In this document: piece after piece, positions 43,672 to 53,704 of the stretch
Layout: each line of letters begins with the position of its first letter
Position numbering within the stretch: position 1 is the first letter of the stretch
Origin: Lachnospiraceae bacterium
GTDB taxonomy: Bacteria; Bacillota; Clostridia; Lachnospirales; Lachnospiraceae
Reading direction: 5' to 3'
DNA length: 54,112 bases
NCBI GenBank assembly: GCA_024681595.1
Contig: JAILAN010000183.1
Span: 1 to 54,112 of the forward strand
Position numbers and translations under genes: made by a program
The notes under the pieces: model-generated
Told to the model about the DNA's origin: nothing
The model's database searches: none
What the model saw: the letters and a program-made list of their open reading frames with translations, nothing else

Positions 43672-45849
43672 ATGGGCAAAAAGGAATGTGAGCAGATCAA
43701 TTACGGCGAGAAATTCAAACCGTCCAAAGACATTAAAGTCATTAAAAAAGACGGATCGCTGGAGAAGTTTAATGTACAGAAAGTCATCGATGCAGTCGGT
43801 AAATCCGCATACAGAGCGCTGACCAAATTCACGGATGAAGAAAAAGATCATATCTGTCAGTATGTTATAGATAAAGTCGATGAGCTTGATACCGAGGAAG
43901 TGCCCATTCCGATAATGCATAACATAGTTGAATCCGCGCTTGAGGAAGTTAAGCCAATAGTGGCTAAATCCTACCGGGATTATCGCAACTACAAGCAGGA
44001 TTTCGTGCGCATGATGGATGACGTATATAAGAAGTCACAGTCTATCATGTACATTGGCGATAAGGAGAACGCCAATACCGATTCTGCTTTGGTTTCTACC
44101 AAGAGATCATTGATATTTAACCAATTTAATAAAGAACTGTATCAAAAGTTCTTTATGACTACCGAAGAGATCCAGGCATGCAGAGACGGATATATCTATG
44201 TTCATGATATGTCTGCCAGACGTGATACCATGAATTGTTGTCTTTTTGATGTATCTACCGTATTGTCCGGCGGATTTGAGATGGGAAATATCTGGTATAA
44301 CGAACCCAAGAGTCTTGATGTTGCCTTTGATGTTATCGGGGATATCGTACTATCTGCCGCATCTCAGCAGTATGGCGGCTTTACCGTTCCTGAGGTTGAT
44401 AAGATACTGGAGCCCTATGCTGAAAAAACATATAAAAAGGCAATCGAAAAGTATGAAAGACTTGGCATAGATCATGAAACAGCCGAGGCAGAAGCATTTG
44501 CTGACGTCAAAAGAGAATTCGAACAGGGATTCCAGGGCTGGGAATATAAATTCAATACCGTAGCATCTTCAAGAGGAGATTATCCCTTTATCACAGTGAC
44601 CGCAGGTCTCGGGACAGGCAGATTTGCTAAACTGGGAACGATATGCATGCTAAACGTCAGACGTAAAGGCCAGGGCAAAAAGGAATGCAAGAAACCTGTT
44701 TTGTTCCCGAAGATCGTTTTCCTTTACGATGAAAATCTTCATGGCCCCGGATGCGAACTGGAAGATGTGTTTGAGGCCGGTGTAAGGTGTTCTGCCAAAA
44801 CCATGTATCCTGACTGGTTGTCTCTTACGGGTAAAGGCTATATAGCTTCTATGTACAAACAGTATGGCAAGGTTATCTCTCCCATGGGATGCCGTGCATT
44901 TTTATCGCCCTGGTATGAAAGAGGCGGTATGCATCCGGCTGATGATGAGGATACTCCTATCTTTGTGGGCAGATTTAATATAGGTGCAGTATCACTTCAC
45001 CTGCCTATGATCCTGGCCAAATCGCGTCAGGAATCCAAGGATTTCTATGAGGTTCTGGATTATTATCTGAATCTCATCAGACAGCTTCATATTAGGACGT
45101 ATGCTTATCTGGGAGAAATGAGGGCATCTACCAATCCGCTCGCATACTGCGAAGGCGGATTCCTGGGAGGTCATCTTAAACTCACCGATAAGATCAAACC
45201 GGTTTTAAAGGCAGCGACAGCATCCTTTGGTATAACCGCATTTAATGAACTTCAGGAGCTCTATAACGGCAAGAGTCTCGTGGAAGACGGGCAGTTTGCA
45301 CTGGAGGTTCTTGAACATATTAACAAAAAGATAAATGAATTCAAGGAAGAAGATGGCAACCTCTATGCTATATACGGAACTCCGGCTGAATCATTGTGCG
45401 GACTTCAGGTCAAGCAGTTCAGAGCCAAATACGGGATTATAGAGGGTGTTTCAGACAGAGAGTATGTATCGAATTCGTTCCATTGTCATGTTACTGAGGA
45501 TATAACTCCGATACAGAAGCAGGATCTTGAGTACAGATTCTGGGAACTGTCAAATGGCGGCAAGATACAGTATGTCAAATATCCTATTGATTATAATGAG
45601 GAGGCCATAAAGACCCTCATAAGACGAGCTATGGATATGGGATTCTATGAAGGTGTCAATCTGTCATTGGCATACTGTGATGACTGCGGTCATCAGGAAC
45701 TTGAGATGGATGTATGTCCCAAGTGTGGTTCGAGAAATCTGACTAAAATAGACAGAATGAACGGTTATCTGTCATATTCAAGAGTTCATGGCGATACTCG
45801 ACTTAATGAAGCCAAGATGGCCGAGATCAAAGAGAGGAAGAGTATGTAA
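43672..45849 (+). CDS. nrdD: Anaerobic ribonucleoside-triphosphate reductase (class III)
   Basis: It reduces ribonucleoside triphosphates to deoxynucleotides with a glycyl radical. The 725-residue protein starts with an ATP-cone regulatory domain (IKKDGSLEKFNVQKVIDAVGKSAYRAL), continues with the ten-stranded barrel, and ends with a zinc site (CDDC and CPKC) and the glycyl radical loop RMNGYLS, Gly698 being the radical site. The ATG at 43672 is preferred over the TTG at 43654, which overlaps the second NrdR box; AGAGG lies 6-10 bases upstream. It is controlled by NrdR if the boxes work. The activase gene follows 3 bp after its stop. Confidence 0.97.
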   Translation: MGKKECEQINYGEKFKPSKDIKVIKKDGSLEKFNVQKVIDAVGKSAYRALTKFTDEEKDHICQYVIDKVDELDTEEVPIPIMHNIVESALEEVKPIVAKSYRDYRNYKQDFVRMMDDVYKKSQSIMYIGDKENANTDSALVSTKRSLIFNQFNKELYQKFFMTTEEIQACRDGYIYVHDMSARRDTMNCCLFDVSTVLSGGFEMGNIWYNEPKSLDVAFDVIGDIVLSAASQQYGGFTVPEVDKILEPYAEKTYKKAIEKYERLGIDHETAEAEAFADVKREFEQGFQGWEYKFNTVASSRGDYPFITVTAGLGTGRFAKLGTICMLNVRRKGQGKKECKKPVLFPKIVFLYDENLHGPGCELEDVFEAGVRCSAKTMYPDWLSLTGKGYIASMYKQYGKVISPMGCRAFLSPWYERGGMHPADDEDTPIFVGRFNIGAVSLHLPMILAKSRQESKDFYEVLDYYLNLIRQLHIRTYAYLGEMRASTNPLAYCEGGFLGGHLKLTDKIKPVLKAATASFGITAFNELQELYNGKSLVEDGQFALEVLEHINKKINEFKEEDGNLYAIYGTPAESLCGLQVKQFRAKYGIIEGVSDREYVSNSFHCHVTEDITPIQKQDLEYRFWELSNGGKIQYVKYPIDYNEEAIKTLIRRAMDMGFYEGVNLSLAYCDDCGHQELEMDVCPKCGSRNLTKIDRMNGYLSYSRVHGDTRLNEAKMAEIKERKSM

Positions 45850-45852
45850 GCT

Positions 45853-46359
45853 ATGAGATACCATAATATTACCAAGGATGATATGCTCAACGGTGATGGA
45901 TTACGGGTCGTTCTGTGGGTTGCAGGCTGTTCTCATTGCTGCAAGGACTGTCAGAATCCGCTGACCTGGGATCCTGCGGGCGGACTTCCTTTTGATGAAG
46001 ATGCAAAAAAGGAGATCTTTGATCAGCTGGATAAGGACTATATCTCAGGAATTACTTTTTCGGGCGGCGATCCTCTTCATGCCGCAAACAGACTGGATGT
46101 CAGGAACCTCATGGCTGAGATCAGAGAAAAATACCCTAATAAGACCATATGGCTTTACACCGGGGATTCGTGGGAGAATATCATGCATTATTCATGCATG
46201 CAATACGTTGATGTTCTGGTTGACGGTGAATTTGTCAGTGAGCTTAAGGATGTAAAACTTCGATGGAAGGGCTCAGCCAATCAGAGAGTCATTGATGTTC
46301 AAAAGACACTTAAATCTACGGACCCTTCAACTCCTGTACTACATTGTGAGGATTATTGA
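45853..46359 (+). CDS. nrdG: Anaerobic ribonucleotide reductase activating protein (radical SAM)
   Basis: It generates the glycyl radical on NrdD with S-adenosylmethionine. The 168-residue protein has the CxxxCxxC cluster motif in [12 protein letters not shown], preceded by [12 protein letters not shown], and the glycine-rich FSGGDPL. It begins 3 bp after nrdD. Small size and position make the call secure. Confidence 0.97.
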   Translation: MRYHNITKDDMLNGDGLRVVLWVAGCSHCCKDCQNPLTWDPAGGLPFDEDAKKEIFDQLDKDYISGITFSGGDPLHAANRLDVRNLMAEIREKYPNKTIWLYTGDSWENIMHYSCMQYVDVLVDGEFVSELKDVKLRWKGSANQRVIDVQKTLKSTDPSTPVLHCEDY

Positions 46360-46360
46360 T

Positions 46361-46795
46361 ATGCCAAACATTAAGATCAAATATTTTACCGATAAGATTG
46401 ACAAACTTCAGTATATAGACGGAAAATCTGACTGGATTGACTTACGGGCGGCTTTGGATGTAGAATTGAAAAAAGGTGAGTTTAAACTGATCCCGCTGGG
46501 AGTTGCAATGCAGCTGCCCGAGGGGTATGAAGCTCATATAGTTCCTCGAAGTTCTACATTTAAGAATTTCGGTATCATTCAGACCAATCACCAGGGTGTT
46601 GTTGACTGCTCGTACTGCGGTGATGACGATCAGTGGTTTATGCCGGTATATGCCGTTAGGGATACCGAGATCCATGTCAATGATCGTATTTGCCAGTTCA
46701 GGATAATGGAAAATCAGCCTAAGATCGAATTTGAAGAGGTTTCACATCTTACAGGCGAATGCAGAGGAGGATTTGGCAGTACCGGTAAGCAGTAA
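46361..46795 (+). CDS. dut: dUTPase-family protein
   Basis: The 144-residue protein has the trimeric dUTPase motifs: DLRAALD (motif 1), [10 protein letters not shown] (motif 2), [17 protein letters not shown] (motif 3, with the catalytic Asp), and NDRICQFRI (motif 4), ending with GGFGSTG (motif 5). It hydrolyses dUTP to dUMP, making the thymidylate precursor and keeping uracil out of DNA. The start at 46361 follows GAGG; an in-frame ATG at 46292 inside nrdG is unlikely. Its presence directly after nrdDG fits joint deoxynucleotide supply. Confidence 0.93.
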   Translation: MPNIKIKYFTDKIDKLQYIDGKSDWIDLRAALDVELKKGEFKLIPLGVAMQLPEGYEAHIVPRSSTFKNFGIIQTNHQGVVDCSYCGDDDQWFMPVYAVRDTEIHVNDRICQFRIMENQPKIEFEEVSHLTGECRGGFGSTGKQ

Positions 46796-46806
46796 CAGAG
46801 GTATTT

Positions 46807-48510
46807 ATGCTTACTAATAAGAAGCTTGTTCTTATCTGTTTTATTCAGTATATAATAGTGCTTTTTTATCATGTTGCTTACAGCCTGATATACTGCACGC
46901 ACTATCAGACCAGACTGGTTACCGTTTGGTCTTTTTGTAATCTGATAGTTTTGGCACTGTTAAGCCAGCTGTTCTTAAGCAGGATCGATACGGTTGTATA
47001 TATCACCATGATATCGATACTTTTTACCGTTTCCTATGTCGGATATGTTATTGAGACCTTGGGAATGGGGGTTCTGATATTCTTTATGGCGGGTGTCATC
47101 CTTGCCATGTTTCTCCAGAAAAAATATGTCCTTATATGGTGGCTTTTGTCTACTGCCACAGCGATAGCATATGCTGTTGTCTGGCCTCGGGTCATTCTAC
47201 TTATGATCCCGTCACTGTTCATGTACTATGGATATATTCTCGTCTATATCATTGGCGGAATTAATTTCTATATCATGGTCAATGTTGCTGCTCAGTCATT
47301 TGATGTTTTGAAAAACAGATCCGAGAATTCAGAGAAGGAAAATGCTCTTAAAACAATATTCTGGGCTAATATCTCTAACGAGATCAGAACCCCGATGAAC
47401 GTCATTAACGGAATGAGCACTCTGCTGAAGACTGAGAATCTTAATGTCAGAGCCAGAGAATACACTGACCAGATCGAGAACGCATCCGGCATGCTGCTTA
47501 ATATAGTTAATGATACGCTGGAACTGGCTAATATTGAGTCAGGATTATTCGAAATGAGCGAATCCACCTATGATATTTATTCCGAAGCACATTATGCTGT
47601 AATGGTCGCTTCAGGTACGATTCATGATGATAAGACCAATCTTATATACAGCATAAATCCCGGAGTTCCGGCGGCCTTGTACGGTGACGGATCTTTGGTC
47701 AGAGAATGCTTCGTCAAGCTACTCGTCGATACCATCCTGTTTTCAAACAAAGGAGAAGTCAGACTCAATATCGACTATGATCCGGGAAACAGTAATGAAG
47801 AGGAGATACTCCTGAAGATCACCGTATCGGGCTCCGATACCATCCTTAAGGATGAGACCTTTGATGATCTGTTCTCCGGATTTGATTCCTCCGAAAGCAC
47901 GAGAACGACCGAACAGGAATCCATCGGATTGTCGCTAAAACTGTGTAAAGCCATGATCGAACTGATGGGTGGGTCTATTGACTTTACAACAACAGCAAAC
48001 GGTGGAATAGAGTTTGTCACTACATTAAGACAGGCAATAAGCTCCGAAAAGGAACTTATACGTAAACATGAGGAAAACAGGGAATCTAACAAGACCGGCT
48101 GGATAGCACCGAGATCCAAAGTCCTGGTCGTTGATGATACGCCGACGAATCTTAAACTGATCTCCGGCATGATAAGACTTCACGGTGTTGACCCTGATAA
48201 TGCATTAAGCGGCAAGGAAGCCTTGTCTATGATGGAGAATAAAAAATATGATCTGGTATTCCTGGATTATATGATGCCCGATATGAATGGAGTTGAGACC
48301 TTCAGGCAGATCATTTCCAGGGATTCATCACCTAATTTTAAGAATGTTCCGATAATAGCCCTCACATCCAAATCTTTGCAAAGGGACAGAGGCAGATTCC
48401 TGGACATGGGGTTTGCCGAGTTTATCTCTAAGCCGATCGATGACCGTGAATTGGAGAATCTGCTGAAGATGTTCCTGCAACAGGAAGAAGGATCGGGAGA
48501 TGAGGACTGA
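46807..48510 (+). CDS. Degenerate hybrid histidine kinase (pseudokinase) with intact receiver domain
   Basis: About six membrane helices fill residues 6-160, then comes a HisKA-like helix pair, an ATPase-like domain (about 290-410) and a receiver domain (about 438-560). The H-box reads ANISNEIRTPMNVI, with Asn191 where the phosphorylated His should be. The N-box Asn is Asp308 (LLVDTI), the DxGxG box is reduced to SGSDTI, and the GxGLG box to SIGLSL. The receiver keeps Asp443/Asp444, phospho-Asp487, Thr520 and Lys542. The protein probably cannot autophosphorylate and may pass a signal by protein contact or take phosphate from another kinase. The ribosome binding site is AGAGG; the hydrogenase gene follows 21 bp later. 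Confidence 0.88.
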   Translation: MLTNKKLVLICFIQYIIVLFYHVAYSLIYCTHYQTRLVTVWSFCNLIVLALLSQLFLSRIDTVVYITMISILFTVSYVGYVIETLGMGVLIFFMAGVILAMFLQKKYVLIWWLLSTATAIAYAVVWPRVILLMIPSLFMYYGYILVYIIGGINFYIMVNVAAQSFDVLKNRSENSEKENALKTIFWANISNEIRTPMNVINGMSTLLKTENLNVRAREYTDQIENASGMLLNIVNDTLELANIESGLFEMSESTYDIYSEAHYAVMVASGTIHDDKTNLIYSINPGVPAALYGDGSLVRECFVKLLVDTILFSNKGEVRLNIDYDPGNSNEEEILLKITVSGSDTILKDETFDDLFSGFDSSESTRTTEQESIGLSLKLCKAMIELMGGSIDFTTTANGGIEFVTTLRQAISSEKELIRKHEENRESNKTGWIAPRSKVLVVDDTPTNLKLISGMIRLHGVDPDNALSGKEALSMMENKKYDLVFLDYMMPDMNGVETFRQIISRDSSPNFKNVPIIALTSKSLQRDRGRFLDMGFAEFISKPIDDRELENLLKMFLQQEEGSGDED

Positions 48511-48513
48511 TAA

Positions 48514-48531
48514 TTGTTACAGAGGTAACCG
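48514..48531 (+). promoter_or_regulatory. Rex-like inverted repeat before the hydrogenase gene
   Basis: TTGTTACAGAGGTAACCG contains GTTAC and GTAAC around a 4-nt gap and matches 10 of 14 defined positions of TTGTTAA-N4-TTAACAA. It lies right before the start codon and includes the ribosome binding site AGAGG. I see no clear promoter directly upstream, so the site may be chance. Confidence 0.3.
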
Positions 48532-50016
48532 ATGAGAGGAATAGATACACAGGTTCGTAAAAATCGAAGAAGGATTTTTAAGGAAGTTGCTTTACTTGCT
48601 TATGAATCTCAAAATCTGAAGGATGATATCGAGGCTTTGCCATATAAGATAGTTGATTACGATGAATCTCCGTTTCAGAGTGTATACAGGGAAAGAGCGA
48701 TAGTAAGAGAGCGGATCAGGCTGGCTATGGGCTTGAGCTTAAGGCCCGAGAATGCTCCGAGTCATCTTACACAGGGCCTTGAGGAATCCAATATTGATGA
48801 AAAATACTATGAACCGCCTTTGATGCAGGTTATTCCGTCAGCCTGCAATGCTTGCCCTGAGAATCAATATACGATAACCGACAAATGTATGGGCTGTGTA
48901 GCCCATCCCTGTCGGGAGGTATGTCCCAGAGAAGCGATCTCAATGAAGGACGGCAAATCGCATATCGATCAGGACAAGTGTGTTAAGTGCGGTAAATGCA
49001 AGAGCGTATGTCCTTATGATGCTATTTCACATCAGGTCAGACCATGCATAGATCATTGCGGAGTCGGAGCTATCGTTTCCGACAGTAAGGGCCGTGCATA
49101 CATTGACGATGATAAATGTGTTAAGTGCGGACAATGTATGGTCAGCTGCCCCTTTGGCGCCATAGCAGACAAATCCCAGATATTCCAGTTGATAAGGGCC
49201 ATGCAGTCAGGAAGAAAGATAATAGCCCAGGTAGCTCCTGCCTTTGCGGGACAGTTCGGGCCGAACGTTTCAGCAGGTATGCTTAAAAGTGCTCTTAAGG
49301 AACTCGGGTTCTATGATGTTTATGAAACGGCCATTGGAGCTGATATGGGTGCCATGACGGAAGCCGAACACTATGTAGAGGAAGTTACGACCGGAAAAAC
49401 TCCGTTTCTTTTGACGAGCTGTTGTCCTTCATGGGCTTTGCTTGCAAAGAAATTCTTCCCTGAAACCATTGATAAGATATCCAATGCTTTGACTCCTATG
49501 GTAGCCACGGCACGTGTGATAAAAAAGGATCATCCTGATGCTTCCGTAGTATTTATAGGACCTTGTGCTTCTAAGAAACTAGAGGCTTCAAGAAGGACTA
49601 TACGTTCAGATGTCGATTTTGTCATTACTTTTGAAGAACTGACTGGAATGTTTGAAGCCAAAGGTATTCTGCTTGATGAGATAAAGGCCCTTGATGAGTT
49701 AGAAGATGCCACAGGTGCGGGACGCGGATATGGAGTGGCAGGCGGAGTTGCCAATGCCATAGAGGAATGTATTAATGAGTATTATCCCGGTACCGAGGTT
49801 CATATAGAGCATGCAGAGAGCCTTACAGAGTGCAAGAAGATGCTCATGCTCGCCAAAGCGGGCAAAAAGAACGGATGCCTTATCGAAGGGATGGCCTGCC
49901 CCGGCGGGTGTGTGGCCGGAGCCGGAACAAATATCGCTGTTCCTCAGGCGACAAGTGAGGTTAATAAATTCAAGAACGCTGCTTCAAGGCGCGTTCCTTT
50001 AAAGGAAGGACAATAG
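48532..50016 (+). CDS. [FeFe]-hydrogenase, short monomeric type
   Basis: The 494-residue protein carries an N-terminal helical region, three [4Fe-4S]-type motifs (Cys119/122/127/131, 150/153/156/160, 196/199/202/206) plus extra Cys at 105, 108, 172 and 176, and the H-cluster domain. H-cluster signatures are TSCCPSW (295-301, keeping both the proton-transfer Cys297 and ligand Cys298), [11 protein letters not shown] (Cys345; Gly in place of Met before PC) and [14 protein letters not shown] (Cys456, Cys460). The layout suggests a group B ferredoxin-type enzyme. It would evolve H2 or take it up with ferredoxin. No maturase genes (hydE, F, G) lie in the window. Confidence 0.92.
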   Translation: MRGIDTQVRKNRRRIFKEVALLAYESQNLKDDIEALPYKIVDYDESPFQSVYRERAIVRERIRLAMGLSLRPENAPSHLTQGLEESNIDEKYYEPPLMQVIPSACNACPENQYTITDKCMGCVAHPCREVCPREAISMKDGKSHIDQDKCVKCGKCKSVCPYDAISHQVRPCIDHCGVGAIVSDSKGRAYIDDDKCVKCGQCMVSCPFGAIADKSQIFQLIRAMQSGRKIIAQVAPAFAGQFGPNVSAGMLKSALKELGFYDVYETAIGADMGAMTEAEHYVEEVTTGKTPFLLTSCCPSWALLAKKFFPETIDKISNALTPMVATARVIKKDHPDASVVFIGPCASKKLEASRRTIRSDVDFVITFEELTGMFEAKGILLDEIKALDELEDATGAGRGYGVAGGVANAIEECINEYYPGTEVHIEHAESLTECKKMLMLAKAGKKNGCLIEGMACPGGCVAGAGTNIAVPQATSEVNKFKNAASRRVPLKEGQ

Positions 50017-50023
50017 AAATACT

Positions 50024-51487
50024 ATGGAAAAGATAAGAACAAGATACGCTCCGTCACCTACTGGTAAAATGCATGTCGGTAATCTGAGAACAGCATTGTA
50101 TGAGTTTCTGATAGCAAAGCATGAAGGCGGAGATTTCATGCTCCGAATAGAGGATACTGACCAGGAACGTTATGTTGAGGGCGCAATCGACATTATAAAC
50201 CGGACTCTCGAAAAGACCGGGTTATATCATGATGAAGGACCTGATAAGGACGGTGGATACGGTCCATATGTACAGAGTGAACGCGTTAAGACCGGCATAT
50301 ATATGAAATATGCCAAGGAGCTTATCGAAAAAGGTGAGGCATATTATTGTTTTTGTGATAAAGAAAGACTGGCGTCACTTAAGACGGAAGTTGTTGAAGG
50401 CAAAGAGATAAGCGTATATGACAAACACTGTCTTAGCCTGTCTATGGAAGAGATAGAGTCAAATCTGTCATCCGGAAAGCCCTTTGTTATTAGACAAAAT
50501 ATTCCTAACGAAGGCACTACTACTTTTAAGGATGAACTATATGGCGATATAACGGTTGATAATTCCGAACTGGACGATATGATCCTTATAAAGTCCGACG
50601 GTTATCCTACCTATAATTTTGCCAATGTAGTAGATGATCATACTATGAACATCACTCATGTGGTCAGAGGAAACGAGTACATTTCCTCATCACCGAAATA
50701 TCAAAGACTGTACGATGCTTTCGGATGGGAGAGCCCCAAATACATTCATCTTCCTCTTATCACAGATGAGAATCACAAGAAACTGTCTAAAAGAAGCGGG
50801 CATTCTTCCTTTGAAGATCTTATCGAACAGGGTTTTGTGACCGAAGCCATAGTAAACTATGTTGCACTCCTGGGATGGTCGCCGGAAGATAACAATGAGA
50901 TCTTTTCACTTGAAGAACTCATTAAGGAGTTTGACTATCACAGGATCAGTAAATCACCCGCCGTTTTTGATATAGTCAAACTTCGCTGGATGAACGGTGA
51001 ATATCTTAAAAAGATGGACTTTGATACATTTTATGAGATGGCAAAGCCATATCTTGATGAGGCAATTACTAAACCCGGCCTTGATATAAAGCATATAGCC
51101 GCCCTGGTAAAAACGAGGATTGAGGTATTCCCCGATATTAAGGAAATGGTAGATTTCTTTAATGAACTGCCTGATTATGATACGGCAATGTATGAGCATA
51201 AAAAAATGAAATCCACTAAAGAATCTTCGTTAAGTGTTTTAAAGGATATGGTGGGAATCCTTGAAGATTGGAATGATTATTCCAATGATGCTTTATATGC
51301 TATGCTGACGGATTATGCCCAAAAGCATGAGCTTAAAAACGGCGTTGTTCTTTGGCCGCTTAGAACTGCGTTATCAGGTAAACAGATGACTCCTGCCGGT
51401 GCTACCGAGATACTGGAGATACTCGGCAAGGAAGAGTCTGTTTCACGTATAAGGAAAGGAATAGAGCTTCTTGAACAAACCCAGTAG
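50024..51487 (+). CDS. gltX: Glutamyl-tRNA synthetase
   Basis: This class I synthetase has 487 residues, with [21 protein letters not shown] (HVGN as the HIGH-like motif) at the N-terminus, [11 protein letters not shown], and KKLSKRSG in place of KMSKS. The C-terminal helical anticodon-binding part is of normal length. It could be a discriminating or non-discriminating enzyme; sequence reading alone does not say. It starts 7 bp after the hydrogenase stop, and its end overlaps the helicase gene by 17 bp. Confidence 0.96.
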   Translation: MEKIRTRYAPSPTGKMHVGNLRTALYEFLIAKHEGGDFMLRIEDTDQERYVEGAIDIINRTLEKTGLYHDEGPDKDGGYGPYVQSERVKTGIYMKYAKELIEKGEAYYCFCDKERLASLKTEVVEGKEISVYDKHCLSLSMEEIESNLSSGKPFVIRQNIPNEGTTTFKDELYGDITVDNSELDDMILIKSDGYPTYNFANVVDDHTMNITHVVRGNEYISSSPKYQRLYDAFGWESPKYIHLPLITDENHKKLSKRSGHSSFEDLIEQGFVTEAIVNYVALLGWSPEDNNEIFSLEELIKEFDYHRISKSPAVFDIVKLRWMNGEYLKKMDFDTFYEMAKPYLDEAITKPGLDIKHIAALVKTRIEVFPDIKEMVDFFNELPDYDTAMYEHKKMKSTKESSLSVLKDMVGILEDWNDYSNDALYAMLTDYAQKHELKNGVVLWPLRTALSGKQMTPAGATEILEILGKEESVSRIRKGIELLEQTQ

Positions 51488-53336
51488 GATGCAGACGGAA
51501 GCCATTGCCCATATCAGGGGACCGGCATTACTGATAGCCGGCCCCGGATCGGGCAAAACATTCGTTATCATCCAAAGGATCTTATCTTTAGTCTCTAAAG
51601 AGCATGTCAGACCGGACCGAATCATGGTCCTGACTTTTTCCAAAGCTGCTGCTAATGAAATGAAAACGCGTTATGAAAACTCCAATGGAACACCCGGGGT
51701 TTATTTTGGTACGTTTCATGCGGCATCATACGGAATTCTGCGAAAATACATGGGATATACAAATGCAAAGATAATCACATTTGAACAAAAGAAAAAAGCA
51801 TTAAAGATGATAACGGGAAACCACGCGGTCGAAGATGAACCTGATCAGGATCTTATTAATGATATACTGGGACTCATTACCCGCATCAAGTGTTCCGACA
51901 AAGATGTGCCATACAGGATCGATCACAGGAATATCAATGAAGATACGCTTAAACAGATCATATCGGAATATAACAGTTTTTTAAGAGACGAAAGACTCAT
52001 AGCCTTTGATGATATGATAACGGATTGTGTGAACAGCCTGAAGGAAGATGACAAAATACGGGCGATGATTAAGGCTGAATTTGATCATATTATCATCGAT
52101 GAATTTCAGGATATTAATGAATATCAATACAGGTTTATCAGTCTTATTGAGAATATTGACATGAATATAATGGCTGTCGGGGATGATGACCAGGCAATCT
52201 ATGCTTTCAGGGGATCTGATCCTGGTTTTATGAAGCGCTTCATAGAAGATCATATCAATACTAAGATATTTTATCTGTCAGAGAATCACAGATCACGTGA
52301 AAGGATAGTAAAAGCGTCATCAACTATCATACAGCAAAACCATGACAGACTAAATAAATCATTTAAAGCGGTGAGAAGCGATGGTACAGTCAGGCTGATA
52401 CGGACTCAAACACGGATGGAAGAAGAGGATGCGATCGTCGATATACTAAAAAAATCCGGATGTTCTGGCGTCGAAAATGAAGATACCGCTATAATACTAC
52501 GAACTAATGCAGAGGTGCTTATATATGATTCCATGTTAAGAAAAAGAGGCATTGAAACACGAAACAAAAGTCCCAAAGGGCCGTCAATTGATGGCAGCTT
52601 TATTTATGATGATCTAAGAGCATTCCTGAACTTTGTTAAGAACGGTCATCGACGTTCGGATTTTATCAGGTTTATGAATAAACCTCTAAGGTATATTCAT
52701 CGAGACTGTCTGCTTGAAGAGACAGTCAGCATAGATATGATGATGAAGTATTATTCAAATAACCGTGAAATGCAAAAAACTGTTGAAGAACTGTGGAAAT
52801 GGATAGAGTTGTCAAAAAAGATCGATGTCAGAGGGGCTATAGGAATCTTCCGTAAATCGATGAAATATGATGAATACATACATTTCATGAGTAAAACCGC
52901 TAAGGAGTATGAAAAAAATCTCATTATGGCTGACAGGATAACCGAAAGATTATGTGATCAAAGCCGGATAAAAGATGATTTCGTAATAACGGACGGATTT
53001 AGTGAAAGTGATGCTGCTTATGAAAACGGTGAAGATACTGCGCCTCAAAAAGAAAGCCATGGCATTTATATTATGACGATGCACATGGCCAAAGGACTGG
53101 AGTTTGATAATGTGATAATACCGGATCTAAATGAGGGGATAATGCCCAAAAAAAACCTGTCCGAAAAAGCGATGGAAGAAGAGAGAAGACTGCTTTACGT
53201 TGCAATGACCAGAGCCAAAGAGTCTCTTTACCTGCTATGTACTGAAGAAAGAAACCGCGGGATTAGTTCCTTTCTAAAGTGCCTTAAAGCTGATCAGATC
53301 ATTTCATCGAATTCGCATTCATCCAGAAATTCCTGA
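51471..53336 (+). CDS. UvrD/PcrA-type superfamily 1 DNA helicase
   Basis: The protein shows all SF1A helicase motifs: [15 protein letters not shown] (Q-motif), GPGSGKT (I), [13 protein letters not shown] (II), [15 protein letters not shown] (III), [17 protein letters not shown] (V) and [21 protein letters not shown] (VI). Its 621 residues are fewer than the roughly 720-740 of UvrD/PcrA, because the 1B/2B domains and tail are short. The TTG at 51471, preceded by AAAGGA, is my choice because it keeps the Q-motif surroundings; ATG at 51489 would leave the Gln at position 2. It should act in DNA repair or replication restart. Confidence 0.9.
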   Translation: MNKPSRMQTEAIAHIRGPALLIAGPGSGKTFVIIQRILSLVSKEHVRPDRIMVLTFSKAAANEMKTRYENSNGTPGVYFGTFHAASYGILRKYMGYTNAKIITFEQKKKALKMITGNHAVEDEPDQDLINDILGLITRIKCSDKDVPYRIDHRNINEDTLKQIISEYNSFLRDERLIAFDDMITDCVNSLKEDDKIRAMIKAEFDHIIIDEFQDINEYQYRFISLIENIDMNIMAVGDDDQAIYAFRGSDPGFMKRFIEDHINTKIFYLSENHRSRERIVKASSTIIQQNHDRLNKSFKAVRSDGTVRLIRTQTRMEEEDAIVDILKKSGCSGVENEDTAIILRTNAEVLIYDSMLRKRGIETRNKSPKGPSIDGSFIYDDLRAFLNFVKNGHRRSDFIRFMNKPLRYIHRDCLLEETVSIDMMMKYYSNNREMQKTVEELWKWIELSKKIDVRGAIGIFRKSMKYDEYIHFMSKTAKEYEKNLIMADRITERLCDQSRIKDDFVITDGFSESDAAYENGEDTAPQKESHGIYIMTMHMAKGLEFDNVIIPDLNEGIMPKKNLSEKAMEEERRLLYVAMTRAKESLYLLCTEERNRGISSFLKCLKADQIISSNSHSSRNS

Positions 53337-53617
53337 AATCTGTCTTCGACTGCCTCATATTCTTCATCATCATCGATATAATCCAATTCAGGCTCTTCGT
53401 TAGGATCATCCGGGTTTTCGCTGTACCTGTAGTACCAGACATCACCGTTTGCGTTAGGTTCACCGTTTTCGTCTTTGGGCTGTAATACTATATAATCCCT
53501 TCCGTTTACTTCAAGTATGGTAACAATGGCACATTCCACATCACCTTCATCAAGTGTCAGTGTTACGGACATCTCTTCATCACTGTTTTCATATTCATGG
53601 ATCATTTCACTGCTCAT
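53294..53617 (-). CDS. DUF1292-family small acidic protein
   Basis: The 107-residue protein has the DUF1292 core, with TLTLDEGDVECAIVTILEVNGRDYIVLQP followed by a strongly acidic C-terminus. The family is widespread in Firmicutes and has no known function. AGGG lies before the ATG on the minus strand. The last 43 bases overlap the end of the helicase gene tail to tail, so neither gene can have an ordinary terminator outside the other's coding sequence. Confidence 0.88.
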   Translation of the reverse strand: MSSEMIHEYENSDEEMSVTLTLDEGDVECAIVTILEVNGRDYIVLQPKDENGEPNANGDVWYYRYSENPDDPNEEPELDYIDDDEEYEAVEDRFQEFLDECEFDEMI

Positions 53618-53645
53618 ATAACCCTCCGTTATTTTGCCATTTGCT

Positions 53646-53673
53646 TTGATTATAATACCTTTTGTGGTAAAAT
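53646..53673 (+). promoter_or_regulatory. Promoter for the GH13 gene, overlapping a minus-strand promoter
   Basis: TTGATT (53646-53651), 16 nt and TAAAAT (53668-53673) precede the GH13 gene. A minus-strand TATAAT (53655-53650) within the same stretch could serve the DUF1292 gene, with a poor -35. The two promoters would face across each other in an 87-bp gap. Confidence 0.5.
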
Positions 53674-53704
53674 AGTAACGAATTTTGCGATTTGGAGGGA
53701 GTAA

